A stretch of 57,668 bases of DNA, taken from NCBI GenBank assembly GCA_944390885.1, contig CALXRP010000012.1:1-57668 (forward strand), read 5' to 3'. Positions 42,636 to 51,945 of the stretch are shown here, piece by piece. The notes under the pieces were generated by a model. The model did no database searches and was not told the DNA's origin. It saw only the letters and a program-made list of their open reading frames with translations. Each line of letters begins with the position of its first letter. Positions within the stretch are counted from its first letter, which is position 1. A program made the translations under genes and the position numbers. The stretch comes from an uncultured Alphaproteobacteria bacterium. GTDB taxonomy: Bacteria; Pseudomonadota; Alphaproteobacteria; RF32; CAG-239.

Positions 42636-43607
42636 TTATCGATTCAAAACCTCGATAAGCTCAGCCATATCAGCCGGAAATTCTGAAGAAAAGCTAAGTT
42701 TTTCGCCGCTGCGCGGATGAACAAAACCCAGCGTTGTCGCATGCAGCGCCTGCCGCGGAAAAGCATTGACATAAGCCTTTTTATCAGGAGAAGAAAATTT
42801 CAATGATGTTTTTTTGGCCTTTTCATACAGCTTGTCGCCGATAAGATTACAACCGATACTCGCCATATGCACGCGAATCTGGTGCGTTCTGCCGGTTTCC
42901 AAATTGCATTGCACCAAAGCGGCAGCCCCGCCGAAATTCCGTACGGTTTTATAATTGGTTGCCGCCGTTTTACCGCCGTGCTGTACAACAGCCATCTTTT
43001 TGCGATCATACGGGCTGCGTCCGATATTGGCCTCAATCCTGCCCTGTGTCGGATTCGGCAAACCGTACACAACGGCAAAATAAGTCCGTTCGATTGAATG
43101 AACAAAAAACTGCTCACACAATCCCCTGTGCGCCAAATCATTTTTGGCTGCCACAATCAACCCGCTGGTATCTTTATCGATTCGGTGCACAATTCCAGGA
43201 CGCTTTACGCCGCCGATACCGGATAATCCGCCCCGGCAATGAAACAAAAGCGCATTAACCAACGTTCCTGAAGGAGCTCCCGGCGCCGGATGAACGGTCA
43301 TACCGGCCGGCTTATTCACCACAATCAGATCATCATCTTCATAAACCACATCCAGCGGAATATCTTCCGGCCGGGGTTCTGCCTCATCAGGCTCGGGAAC
43401 CTCCAGCTGATAGACATCACCGATGCGAACTTTGAAAGAATTGTCAACAATTACTTCCTCATCACAACTCAAACAGCCCTGCATAATCAAACGCTGGATT
43501 TGCGAACGGGAAACCCCCGCAATATTGGCCGCTAAAAACTTGTCCATTCGCTGGCCTTTTTCCGCTGCCTCGACAGGCTTGGTAAAAAATATTTCTGACT
43601 CGTTCAT
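42636..43607 (-). CDS. rluD: RluD-type ribosomal large-subunit pseudouridine synthase
   Basis: A 323-residue enzyme isomerising uridines in 23S rRNA (helix 69 in RluD). An S4 domain at the N-terminus ('MDKFLAANIAGVSRSQIQRL') precedes the catalytic domain with 'RPGIVHRIDKDTSGLIVAAK', where HRIDxDTSG holds the catalytic Asp, and 'TGRTHQIRVHMASIG'. RluD versus RluC or TruC is inferred from the S4 domain and neighbourhood. Confidence 0.93.
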   Translation of the reverse strand: MNESEIFFTKPVEAAEKGQRMDKFLAANIAGVSRSQIQRLIMQGCLSCDEEVIVDNSFKVRIGDVYQLEVPEPDEAEPRPEDIPLDVVYEDDDLIVVNKPAGMTVHPAPGAPSGTLVNALLFHCRGGLSGIGGVKRPGIVHRIDKDTSGLIVAAKNDLAHRGLCEQFFVHSIERTYFAVVYGLPNPTQGRIEANIGRSPYDRKKMAVVQHGGKTAATNYKTVRNFGGAAALVQCNLETGRTHQIRVHMASIGCNLIGDKLYEKAKKTSLKFSSPDKKAYVNAFPRQALHATTLGFVHPRSGEKLSFSSEFPADMAELIEVLNR

Positions 43608-43677
43608 ATTCTTGTTTGATAAATTAAAATTTTGCTATAAAATACATTTAATAAGAGTTTTTTGCAAGAGGATAACC

Positions 43678-43962
43678 ATGGACAAATTAAAATTGGTCAA
43701 AACCATTGTTTTTTTTCTGACTTTTCTCCTGGTCTTCGGCACCCTGCTTCTGCTCGGCAGCATCATCAAAAAAACCGGTTCCTCCGGCCAAACAATTCCG
43801 CAACAGGTAAATCTGAACCAACCTGCCGGCAGCCGGATTGCCGAAATGACATCTCATAACGATTCACTCTGGCTGCTGATAAAAGACGGCGGTATCTCTG
43901 ACCGGATTATCATCATAGACACAGCCTCTGGACAAACAATATCAACCATTACTTTAAATTAG
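43678..43962 (+). CDS. DUF6476-like small membrane protein
   Basis: A 94-residue protein from the ATG at 43678 (GAGGATAACC upstream). One N-terminal helix ('TIVFFLTFLLVFGTLLLLGSII') is followed by a periplasmic part with 'SHNDSLWLLIKDGGISDRII' and 'DTASGQTISTITL'. Alphaproteobacteria carry a small DUF6476 protein of this layout divergent from rluD near rpoH, and the neighbours here agree. A more upstream frame to 43423 runs into rluD antisense and is rejected. Function unknown. Confidence 0.7.
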   Translation: MDKLKLVKTIVFFLTFLLVFGTLLLLGSIIKKTGSSGQTIPQQVNLNQPAGSRIAEMTSHNDSLWLLIKDGGISDRIIIIDTASGQTISTITLN

Positions 43963-43971
43963 GTGACAGAA

Positions 43972-44994
43972 ATGGCTAAAAACGTTTCCAACAATGCTTC
44001 AACGGAACTTGCCTCCATCTTTGAGGCCGAGGAAAATGAAAACGACATAAAACTTCCGGGAACTGAAGACGATGATGAAGAGTTCAACCGCCTGTTAAAC
44101 GACTTTATCGCCTCGGAACTCAAAGACATAGATACTGAAATTGAAGAAAAGAAAGAAGAAATAGCCGAAGAAACAAAAGTCCGTCATACTGTCCGCCAGC
44201 CGATAAACCGGGATGAACCGACAAAAACGGAAGCACCTGTTGGCCAACCTCAAAAACAGGAAGCCCCCAAACCGGATCCTGCCCCACAACCGAATAAAAA
44301 CGACATTACCTTATGCGAAGAAGAAGATGCACTTTTCTCCGCTTTTCAGAACTTTCGCAACGCCATAGAAACCATGGCCGGACAAGCCGGTCTGAAAGTT
44401 CCAACCTTTGCCGTCACGAAAGAACTCCTTTATCCGCGCTACAAACCCAAAGTCAGCGCTGTTTTCACCGACGCCACGCTGGATGGCTGGGACATCATGT
44501 TAAAAGCCCATGGCGAAGACATCAAAGACCTGCGTCCGGATGCCAGCGATGATGACATTTTGAATTTTGCCGAAAAAGAAGAAGACGAAACCCTGCAGCT
44601 TGCCCTGATTTCTTACGTTGAAGTCCTGATAGAGATTGAAAGCTGCGAAATAGCTTATGAAAGCCGCCGGATCAAAGCCAAAAAAAGATGGATTGAAAAG
44701 AAAATCATTGAAGAACACGAGGCCCGTCAGGCCAAGATAAAAAAATACATTGCCTTAATTGATGAGCAAAAATTTCCGATCAACTCCGAGCGCCTGGTGG
44801 TCAACTACTTCAAAACAGCCCGCAAAGACCCCGTCGGCGCACGCGAAATTCTCACAACCAACCCGGCAACTTATGCCCCGATAGAAGTTTCCAAAATTCC
44901 GCCCCGGCTGTTCGGCCTAATAAAAAGCAAACCGGAAGACGGAATAAAATTCAACCGGATTATCGGGAATTTTCTAAAAAAACTAAAGGCTTAA
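43972..44994 (+). CDS. Hypothetical protein, start of coupling-protein operon
   Basis: A 340-residue soluble protein. The N-terminal 110 residues are acidic, then Pro/Lys-rich low complexity ('KQEAPKPDPAPQPNKND'); the rest is helical with many Lys/Glu pairs ('YESRRIKAKKRWIEKKIIEE') and a final 'FGLIKSKPEDGIKFNRIIGN' segment. No known family, no export signal. The ATG at 43972 has AGGTGA upstream; the GTG in that same site (43963) is less likely. It is 9 nt from the DUF6476-like gene and first of five genes reading toward the VirD4-like ATPase; whether all are one transcript is unproven since a possible promoter follows at 45023. Confidence 0.68.
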   Translation: MAKNVSNNASTELASIFEAEENENDIKLPGTEDDDEEFNRLLNDFIASELKDIDTEIEEKKEEIAEETKVRHTVRQPINRDEPTKTEAPVGQPQKQEAPKPDPAPQPNKNDITLCEEEDALFSAFQNFRNAIETMAGQAGLKVPTFAVTKELLYPRYKPKVSAVFTDATLDGWDIMLKAHGEDIKDLRPDASDDDILNFAEKEEDETLQLALISYVEVLIEIESCEIAYESRRIKAKKRWIEKKIIEEHEARQAKIKKYIALIDEQKFPINSERLVVNYFKTARKDPVGAREILTTNPATYAPIEVSKIPPRLFGLIKSKPEDGIKFNRIIGNFLKKLKA

Positions 44995-45022
44995 GCTTTT
45001 TTCAGAATTTTTAGAAAAAATG

Positions 45023-45051
45023 TAGACAAAATACAAAACTTGTGTTAGCAT
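45023..45051 (+). promoter_or_regulatory. Possible promoter before 45086 gene
   Basis: TAGACA (45023-45028), a 17-nt spacer and TAGCAT (45046-45051); a moderate match only. Confidence 0.35.
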
Positions 45052-45085
45052 AAAATAAAACAAGTTTTTGTTAGGAAAAATAAAA

Positions 45086-46519
45086 ATGAGTCTTGACGAA
45101 GAAACAAACGCTAAACGGGAAAAAATAAACGCTATGAAAAACAAAATCATCATCAATGAAAGCGATAGCGATTCGATTGCCGTAACCGGAGAAGAAAAAA
45201 ACAAACTCAAGGTTAATGAACAAGACAAGAAAAAAGTAAAATTGTCTGAGCTCGACCTGTTGACACCTGACGAAAAACAACAACTGGAAGCACAAAAAGG
45301 CAAAACAGACGACGAGGAAGAAAACAAAGGAAAAGCTTCTCGGGGCGGCGGCGACCGGGCAAAAGCCGACTGGAAACGTGACAAACTGATTGAATACACG
45401 GATATCATCGATTTTCTTTTCAAAGAAATCGTCATTGAGGGACTGGACTGGAGCCTGAATAAAGTTGTAAATACCGTAACATTCGGCACCGTCTGGGCAA
45501 TTGACAGCGTCATTAAAACCGCCAAATACGGAAAAGACCGGCTCTGGGAAAATGTAAAAGAACAACGCCAAAAACTGCGGGAAAAAGCACAAGAAACACC
45601 CCAAGCCCAAAATGCAGCCCAAAAGCCGCAAGACCGGACGCAAAGCTTTACCCAAACGGTTCAAAGCATCCACAGCCAAAATCTGCCGCTGCCGGAACAA
45701 TCCGTTCTAACGGATGAAAACAAAAAACTGATAGAAGGCATTGCCGGGATTATCCGCCGCGGCGAATATCACAATTTAAAATTCATGTCGCCGGAAACAA
45801 TGGATATCCTTCAAAAAGCAGATCCGCAAAAATTGAACGAAATCCTGTCACCGGATAATATGAAAACTTTTTCTGCTACCATGTTATATACGACGGAAAT
45901 TGCCGATCTGTATTCAACCAATATGGCAACTGCTCGCATGTTAACGGCAAAAGCCAAAGATGCCGATGCCTATAACGGAACGGATGAACAAAAAGTTCAT
46001 GAGATGTTAAAACTGGAAGCCCGCAAAGAATTTTCGGAACTGATAAATCAGGCGGCTCAAAACGGACAAAACATCCCCGAAACAGTTGAAGACTACTTTA
46101 AAACGTCATTAAAAGCCAAGGAACATATCACAAGCGAAATCCAAAAAGGGAATTATCAGGAAAACGGCAAACAACCGGCCGACAATCCGTACCTGCAGCA
46201 AATAGAAAAAGACGTTGCCGCTGCAAAAGACAAACCCTACGAGGCTCAAGCAGGCTTAATCGAAATGGCGGAAGAAATGGTATCAAGACAAGAAAACCTC
46301 TCTGCCGTTAAAGAAAACCTGGAAAAACGGGAAGCGCTAATTGAAGCGCGCAAGGCCGACCTGACCAAACGCCGTGAACAATTCCGCCAGGCCTGTGCCA
46401 AAACCAAAAACCCGCTTCTGGCAGAAAAAGCCCGAACCGGAAGTCTTAATGCCCAGCAGATTAGTTTGGACCAGCAAGCGTTCCAACAAATGAGAAAGTT
46501 GAAAGAACAAACCAAATGA
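45086..46519 (+). CDS. Hypothetical protein with coiled coil, coupling-protein operon
   Basis: A 477-residue protein, highly charged and Gln-rich. An acidic/basic N-terminus with a Gly-rich patch ('KASRGGGDRAKADWKRDKL') precedes two amphipathic or weakly hydrophobic helices ('YTDIIDFLFKEIVIEGLDW', 'NKVVNTVTFGTVWAIDSVIK'), a Gln/Pro linker and a helical C-terminal half ending in a coiled coil ('SAVKENLEKREALIEARKADLTKRREQF', shown as segments). I do not recognise a family. The start of the next gene overlaps its stop (ATGA), so it is co-translated with the membrane protein. Confidence 0.68.
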   Translation: MSLDEETNAKREKINAMKNKIIINESDSDSIAVTGEEKNKLKVNEQDKKKVKLSELDLLTPDEKQQLEAQKGKTDDEEENKGKASRGGGDRAKADWKRDKLIEYTDIIDFLFKEIVIEGLDWSLNKVVNTVTFGTVWAIDSVIKTAKYGKDRLWENVKEQRQKLREKAQETPQAQNAAQKPQDRTQSFTQTVQSIHSQNLPLPEQSVLTDENKKLIEGIAGIIRRGEYHNLKFMSPETMDILQKADPQKLNEILSPDNMKTFSATMLYTTEIADLYSTNMATARMLTAKAKDADAYNGTDEQKVHEMLKLEARKEFSELINQAAQNGQNIPETVEDYFKTSLKAKEHITSEIQKGNYQENGKQPADNPYLQQIEKDVAAAKDKPYEAQAGLIEMAEEMVSRQENLSAVKENLEKREALIEARKADLTKRREQFRQACAKTKNPLLAEKARTGSLNAQQISLDQQAFQQMRKLKEQTK

Positions 46520-46998
46520 TAACAAAAATTCTCAAGATAGGCTTAATCGGCATAGTTTGGAGTTACCTTTACTTCTACTATGCCAATATTTTGTTTTTAT
46601 ATCTGTGGGGATTTGATCTGTTTTTGCCCGACAGCTGGCACAAAATTGCACTGTTTTGGGATTACGGCGGTGTCATCCGTGAAGGAAAAGACTACGCTTT
46701 TCTGCTGACATTGGTCGTTACACCGATAATCTGGCTGCTGGGATGGAGAATGTTGTGCCGCATCAGCCTGATAAAAATACTTGTCTGGCCGTTTGAAGCC
46801 TACAACCGCCATATTGCAAAAAAATACGGCAACCGAGCCGGCAAACGCATTATTCTGAAAAACATGGGCCAGGGAACAAAAATTGAAGAAGACATCAAAG
46901 TCGCGACGGAAGCCGTCAAGGCCAACCCGGAACAAGATGCCGACAAAATCCGCGAGGCCGTAAAAAACAAATTGAGCAAAGCTCAAAAGAAAAGTTAA
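46516..46998 (+). CDS. Hypothetical two-helix membrane protein, paralogue of 47008 N-terminus
   Basis: A 160-residue inner-membrane protein with two helices ('KIGLIGIVWSYLYFYYANILFLYLW' region and 'YAFLLTLVVTPIIWLLGWRML'), a conserved stretch 'FDLFLPDSWHKIALFWDYGG' between them and a basic, helical cytosolic tail. The N-terminal about 110 residues of the next gene follow the same layout, with 'FDIFNPEHWNIAWNLWLSGW' in the equivalent place, so the two are paralogues by eye. ATGA overlap with the preceding gene; 9-nt gap to the next. Confidence 0.7.
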   Translation: MITKILKIGLIGIVWSYLYFYYANILFLYLWGFDLFLPDSWHKIALFWDYGGVIREGKDYAFLLTLVVTPIIWLLGWRMLCRISLIKILVWPFEAYNRHIAKKYGNRAGKRIILKNMGQGTKIEEDIKVATEAVKANPEQDADKIREAVKNKLSKAQKKS

Positions 46999-47007
46999 CG
47001 GGAGAAC

Positions 47008-48327
47008 ATGTTGAAACCGATACTCGTTTTAAGCAGGGTAATAATCGTCGGTCTCTTCTGGAGCATATTTTTTCTGGAAGGGATTCGGATTATTATGCTT
47101 CAAAACTGGTATTTTGATATTTTCAACCCCGAGCATTGGAACATTGCCTGGAACTTATGGCTTTCCGGCTGGATCATAGACGAACCCAAAGAATGGGCTT
47201 TTATCTTGATCATTCTCACATTCATACCTCTTTGGCTGACGGGCTGGGCCGCCTTGAGCCTGATCGCATGGGAAAACATCATCGGACGGTTGCTGTCCCT
47301 CCCCTGGCAGATGATCAAAAATACTTTCCTGAAACCGGTCAAGATCATCACCCACTCTTCACTCAAAGGCGTGAAAAAGAAAAAATCATACAAAGAAATC
47401 CGCCCGCGCAGCATTGGCGTGGTATTGGACAATTCTTATTATACCGATGACAAACCGGGAAAATCCGCTGCCAAACCGGCTTCAAAACCGGTTGCGCCCG
47501 CCGCTCCCAAACCTCTGCCGCAAAGTCCGAGCCTGATAGAAAAAGAAAGCACTGCCCCAACCCCGGCCGTGTTTGATCATTCTCTCTTTCAGTTTGACGA
47601 TGAAGACGATTTTGAATTTAACATAGACGCGTTTGACGACAAACCGGAAGAAAAACCGGCCGTCAAAGCAGAAGAACCGGCTCCGCGCAACAATCGGAAA
47701 AAAGATCCGAGCAAACAACGCGATAACAACCAGCAGCGACCGCCGCGCAAAGACAACGCGCCCAAAGCCGCAGCCGCCCAAAGCGGCAAAAAGCCCCTGC
47801 CTTTTGATACGGGAAAAGCGCCGCGGGTTGCCAACTCCACGCTGGAAGTCATCAAGCAAAAAGGCTATGAAGCCATCACGGCCGCCACCATCAAAAATAC
47901 GCTCATTGACTTTATTGCCGTTTCCGGAACGCAAATCAACCTCTGTCTGATAGATAAAGAACCGGGAGACTGGCTGGCAGACGAAGAACGTTTTAACGAT
48001 GAAGAACCGCTATGGTTCTCAGAGAGTTCCCACCGCATTTCGCCGGTTCGCAAAATCGACGTTGCCCGTCAGGCCTTAAAAACCAAGCTGCAGGAAGCCG
48101 AAATGGAATATACGGTCAATGCTTTTGTCATTGTTCAAATCGGTAACATCATCAATGCGGAAGACATGTTTGAAATTTGGGATAATATGCATATCTCTGT
48201 TACAAGGATTGACAGAGGCTCTCCAAAAGAATTAAAATTGTTCTCGAAGAGTCTTGAAGAGGCCGAAACGCCGATTGATAAAGACGAATTTGAAAAACTT
48301 AAAAAATTTATTAGAAGCATTGCATAG
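47008..48327 (+). CDS. Membrane protein with C-terminal nuclease-like domain (tentative)
   Basis: A 439-residue protein: two N-terminal helices and a loop matching the 46516 product, a disordered Pro/Lys/Glu-rich linker (about 150-280), and a compact C-terminal domain (about 285-439). That domain reads 'TLIDFIAVSGTQINLCLIDKEPGDWLADE' in its core (as segments), followed by 'KIDVARQALKTKLQEAEMEY' and 'VNAFVIVQIGNIINAEDM'. The beta-hairpin with Asp then Asp-Lys resembles NERD/restriction-endonuclease-like folds, but the match is weak and I would not claim nuclease activity. It directly precedes the VirD4-like gene. Confidence 0.65.
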   Translation: MLKPILVLSRVIIVGLFWSIFFLEGIRIIMLQNWYFDIFNPEHWNIAWNLWLSGWIIDEPKEWAFILIILTFIPLWLTGWAALSLIAWENIIGRLLSLPWQMIKNTFLKPVKIITHSSLKGVKKKKSYKEIRPRSIGVVLDNSYYTDDKPGKSAAKPASKPVAPAAPKPLPQSPSLIEKESTAPTPAVFDHSLFQFDDEDDFEFNIDAFDDKPEEKPAVKAEEPAPRNNRKKDPSKQRDNNQQRPPRKDNAPKAAAAQSGKKPLPFDTGKAPRVANSTLEVIKQKGYEAITAATIKNTLIDFIAVSGTQINLCLIDKEPGDWLADEERFNDEEPLWFSESSHRISPVRKIDVARQALKTKLQEAEMEYTVNAFVIVQIGNIINAEDMFEIWDNMHISVTRIDRGSPKELKLFSKSLEEAETPIDKDEFEKLKKFIRSIA

Positions 48328-48336
48328 GAACAATAA

Positions 48337-50541
48337 ATGGCAATTGACAGATCCGGCAGCGAATGGGATGAATATAACAATGCCGTCAAATGGGTCGTGC
48401 TGACCATCATCATCACTTGCGCCCTCACGGCGTTTTTGGCCGTTATATGTATGCCGCTCGGCTATCTTATCGGCAGCGGAATATCCAAAGATTCGCTCAG
48501 CGTCGCCACCCGTTTTATCAAAGTTGTTTTTGAAAATCCGGATTATCTGATATCGCGTTATTGGAACTGGTTTGGCCAGGTTTCGCGTTATCACGGACCT
48601 TTTTCGTTCAGTTTATGGCTTCCGGCCTTGCCTTTTATTGTCTTTCCTTTTGGCCTGATGGGCGGAATCCTGCTCAATCCTTACCGTTTTCAGTCAAACA
48701 TTCACGGTTCTGCGCGCATTGCAACGCTTGCCGACATCAAAAAGATGAAACTTCTGACCGGTTTCTGCATTGTTATCGGACGTTTTAAGGGGCATCTCCT
48801 GCGCATGAACGAAACACTTTCCGTATTATGCTGCGCTCCTCCGGGAACCGGTAAAACGGTCGGCGTGGTTATGCCGACGATTTTCAACTCTCCCGGCATG
48901 AGCATTATCGTCAACGACCCGAAACCGGAATTGTGCTATTCCACAACCGGAGCCCGGGCAAAAGAAGGCCCTGTCTTTGTCATCAACTGGGGTGCGGAAG
49001 ACAATCCGGCGGAAGGGATTTATTATCCGAGCTGGAACGCATTGTCTGCCAACGCCGTTCCGCAGGTTGGGCCGGATCGTGATATGTATGTCGATTCCAT
49101 GTGCAAAATCCTGGTTGAAGACCCGAAAGGCGGCGCCGACCCGCACTGGTCACAAACCGGACGTGCAGCCTTGACCGGCTTTATCCATTTTATTGTATCA
49201 AAATGCGAAAAAGCCCGCGCCAATGACTACTTTATCGGCCGCGTTTATGAAGGCAAACTCGATGCGGAAGACCGGAGAGTTCTGGAAGGCTATTACAGCG
49301 TCATGAAAGATACGGCCGCCAAAATTGCCATTTCTAACCTGCGTAATAATACCCTGACCATCGACAACTATCTGCCAATCGGCACCTGGGCGTTACTGCC
49401 GGACAAATGGATCGGGCATGAAGCCTGCATTGCCATGATTCTGGAATGGATTACCGAAGCGCAGATCAAACAATCCAAAGACATCAAACGCCGTATGGAT
49501 GAAGGTGACCAGTCGGCAGCCTTTGCCGACCCGATGCGTGATATGCTGGACGCAGCTGTAGAAGAAGCTGAAAAATTCGGTTATTCGCCCCGGTGTATCA
49601 CCGAGCTGAGCCAGTTGAGCTCCATGCCGGATAAAGAACGCGGTTCCGTTATGTCAACGGCATTTGCCGGTTTAAACATCTTTAAAAACTCCGCCGTTGT
49701 TGCCCGCACAAGTTTCAGCGACATCCAGTTCAAAGATTTACGCGGTATAAAAGACCCTGTCACCGGCGAATTCAAACCCATCTCGGTTTATCTTTCCGTT
49801 AACGTGGTCGATGCCGCCGCATTGAGCACGATTTCCGGTATCTTTATTGACTCTATGTCAAGATATCTGATTGCAAACCCGCCGAAATCCGTTCACAAAA
49901 CAGACGGCAAAATGGGGCCGTTCCCGGCGCTGTTCGTTCTGGACGAGTTCCCGACCATGCCGAAGCTGAGCGCCGTTATTGAAGGGCCGGCCGTCGGACG
50001 CGGACAAAAAGTGGCTTATCTGCTCATCGGACAGGATTTGGGGCAGATTTCCGGTAAATACGGCAAAGACGATTTGGAAACCGTTATTTCCACAACCGCC
50101 TGCAAAGTCATTCTGTCACAAAACAACGAGCAGACGGCATCGCGTTTCTCCAAAATGATCGGCAACAAAACCGTTCAGACAACCTCGTTCTCCAAGAGCG
50201 AAGGCATGAGCAAGAGCGCCAACCCCTTTGCCAAAAATGTCAGCTATCAGCTGCAGGGCGTTCCGGTCATCAGCACAACGGATCTGCTGAGTCTGCCAAT
50301 GCTAAAACAGGTTGTTTTGATGCAAAGTTACATCGATCGCCCGATTATGGCGGATTCTCCCCGTTGGTACCTTGATAAAAGGATGAAAGCTCTGGCAGCT
50401 CTCCCGGCCGCACCTAACGTTCCGGACTGGATTGTGGCTCAAAGGGAAGACATCAATGACGATATGCTTGCCAAACTCGGTATTGAATATGATGAAAACG
50501 CCGATGATTCCGAATTCACCGAAGAAGAATTGAGCAAATAG
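48337..50541 (+). CDS. TraG/VirD4-type type IV coupling ATPase
   Basis: The 734-residue protein is a membrane-anchored hexameric ATPase of the T4SS-DNA_transf family that recruits and pumps DNA or protein into a type IV secretion channel. Two or three N-terminal helices (about 18-48 and 92-112) are followed by the Walker A 'CCAPPGTGKTVGVVMPT' (about 165-180), 'IIVNDPKPELCYSTTGARA', the Walker B 'ALFVLDEFPTM' and 'GRGQKVAYLLIGQDLGQISG'. 'SVYLSVNVVDAAALSTISG' fits VirD4. The acidic C-terminus could take part in substrate binding. No relaxase and no VirB4/B11 gene is in the window. Confidence 0.9.
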   Translation: MAIDRSGSEWDEYNNAVKWVVLTIIITCALTAFLAVICMPLGYLIGSGISKDSLSVATRFIKVVFENPDYLISRYWNWFGQVSRYHGPFSFSLWLPALPFIVFPFGLMGGILLNPYRFQSNIHGSARIATLADIKKMKLLTGFCIVIGRFKGHLLRMNETLSVLCCAPPGTGKTVGVVMPTIFNSPGMSIIVNDPKPELCYSTTGARAKEGPVFVINWGAEDNPAEGIYYPSWNALSANAVPQVGPDRDMYVDSMCKILVEDPKGGADPHWSQTGRAALTGFIHFIVSKCEKARANDYFIGRVYEGKLDAEDRRVLEGYYSVMKDTAAKIAISNLRNNTLTIDNYLPIGTWALLPDKWIGHEACIAMILEWITEAQIKQSKDIKRRMDEGDQSAAFADPMRDMLDAAVEEAEKFGYSPRCITELSQLSSMPDKERGSVMSTAFAGLNIFKNSAVVARTSFSDIQFKDLRGIKDPVTGEFKPISVYLSVNVVDAAALSTISGIFIDSMSRYLIANPPKSVHKTDGKMGPFPALFVLDEFPTMPKLSAVIEGPAVGRGQKVAYLLIGQDLGQISGKYGKDDLETVISTTACKVILSQNNEQTASRFSKMIGNKTVQTTSFSKSEGMSKSANPFAKNVSYQLQGVPVISTTDLLSLPMLKQVVLMQSYIDRPIMADSPRWYLDKRMKALAALPAAPNVPDWIVAQREDINDDMLAKLGIEYDENADDSEFTEEELSK

Positions 50542-50563
50542 CTGATTTCTCAGTCAAAAAATC

Positions 50564-50592
50564 AAAAGGCACGGATAAAATCTGTGCCTTTT
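50564..50592 (+). terminator. Hairpin after coupling-protein gene
   Basis: AAAAGGCAC / GTGCCTTTT with an inner GA...TC pair, 22 nt after the stop. The T run is short, so it may be weak. Confidence 0.6.
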
Positions 50593-50603
50593 GGGCATTC
50601 AAA

Positions 50604-50632
50604 TTGACAAACTTTGTATATTCTGATATATT
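50604..50632 (+). promoter_or_regulatory. Near-consensus sigma70 promoter for the Cys-rich gene
   Basis: TTGACA (50604-50609), a 17-nt spacer and TATATT (50627-50632): one of the best matches in the window, so the downstream gene is likely strongly expressed. Confidence 0.8.
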
Positions 50633-50661
50633 AAAAGGGTGTAGCATAGTGGAGAAGATAA

Positions 50662-51933
50662 ATGGAAAGAAAAAGCGATGCTTTTATCTTTATGATACTG
50701 GCTACCTGTTTTTCATCGTCAGCTGATGCAAAAACAACTTTTCTTCCGGACTATATGGAAGAAACCATGGAATTTGAGGGATGTTCCGGCGGCGGCGAAG
50801 ATTACTGTCTTTGCGAACGCTCAAAAAATCCGGTATATCACTTGGCTTTAAGCAAACCACAATGTCCTGATCCCAAAATTTTTGACCATACCTGCCCACA
50901 CAGCAGCGATTGGATTTCCGAATGTTATTGTCCGGCAAGTTACAATCAGACTTGTACCTCGCCTTATCGTGGTGTCGGCAAAATATGCGACGGAAAATAT
51001 CAGGAATGTTGTGACACCCGTTGTCGGGCCGGAACGACATCTCCTTGTTCTTATCCTTATGTAACAGATTACACCTCTTCCACCGGCTGCGGCGAAACCT
51101 GTTATGTTTGTCGTTACGGTAATGACTGCAACACCAGCTGTTCATCCAGCGAGAATGCAACGGCTACCGGCGGAACAAATGATTTCAACGGAAGAGCTTG
51201 TGTAACCTGCTCACCAAAATGTACGCCGTCTCGCAGCGAGACCGGCTGCGAATGTGGATCTTACAGTTGTTCGGACGGCTGCGGCGGCACCAGAACATGC
51301 TGCAATACATGCTCTGATCCGACACCGCCAAGCTGCACCCATTCAACGCACAAAAGCTGTTCGTACGGGTGTGAAACCTATTGTCCATGCTGTTCGGCTT
51401 GTAAGAGCTGTAAATCCGCTCCGACAACACCAACCAATCCTGATCCTAAGCCAGATCCGTCGCCGACAACCTGCACGGTTCAAAGCTGCTCAGGATATTC
51501 TTTGTCGTCTTGTCCGAGCAACGGAAGCTGCTCAAGTTGTACTGCCGTAGCTTCCAATTGTTCAAAGAGTACAAAATATAAACTGAATAGCTGTAACTCG
51601 GGATATACTAAGAGCGGCAACAGCTGTATAAAAGCCCACACCCACAACTTTACCTGCCCATCTGGATATAGTTCCAATCCGTGTGGTTCAAGTCAAAAAC
51701 AAACTGGTACAACTGCAAAAAAATGCACCTGCGGACAAACCTCGGGAACCTGTTACAAATGCGAAATGAGAACCTGTACAGATACCTGCAAACAATGGCG
51801 TACCAATCCGAAATGTACATTAAGAGGTAGATGGACAGATACCATGAGCACAACTTGCGATGGTGTCGGTGGCGGTACAGGTGAAGGTTGCACAGACTAT
51901 GGATGTAATTCACTATGGTATTGTTGTAAATAG
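50662..51933 (+). CDS. Very cysteine-rich secreted protein
   Basis: A 423-residue exported protein with a signal peptide ('FIFMILATCFSSSADAKTT') and roughly 60 cysteines, about one residue in seven. The chain is built of short Cys-Gly-Ser-Thr segments ('CGSYSCSDGCGGTRTCCNTC', 'CSYGCETYCPCCSACKSC'), a Pro/Asp linker ('TTPTNPDPKPDPSPTT') and a second Cys-rich half. It differs in module content from the three proteins at 39008-41593 but has the same style. A near-consensus promoter and own terminator make it a single-gene unit behind the coupling ATPase. It might be a surface or secreted structural protein; the link to secretion is only positional. Confidence 0.78.
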   Translation: MERKSDAFIFMILATCFSSSADAKTTFLPDYMEETMEFEGCSGGGEDYCLCERSKNPVYHLALSKPQCPDPKIFDHTCPHSSDWISECYCPASYNQTCTSPYRGVGKICDGKYQECCDTRCRAGTTSPCSYPYVTDYTSSTGCGETCYVCRYGNDCNTSCSSSENATATGGTNDFNGRACVTCSPKCTPSRSETGCECGSYSCSDGCGGTRTCCNTCSDPTPPSCTHSTHKSCSYGCETYCPCCSACKSCKSAPTTPTNPDPKPDPSPTTCTVQSCSGYSLSSCPSNGSCSSCTAVASNCSKSTKYKLNSCNSGYTKSGNSCIKAHTHNFTCPSGYSSNPCGSSQKQTGTTAKKCTCGQTSGTCYKCEMRTCTDTCKQWRTNPKCTLRGRWTDTMSTTCDGVGGGTGEGCTDYGCNSLWYCCK

Positions 51934-51945
51934 CTCACAAAACTT

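Noticed and set aside
43423..43677. N-terminal extension of the DUF6476-like gene
   Set aside because: This part is antisense to rluD; the ATG at 43678 has a ribosome site and gives a normal membrane protein.
43972..50541. Annotation of a full type IV secretion system or conjugative element
   Set aside because: Only the coupling ATPase is recognisable; no VirB4, VirB11, VirB8-10, relaxase or integrase is in the window.
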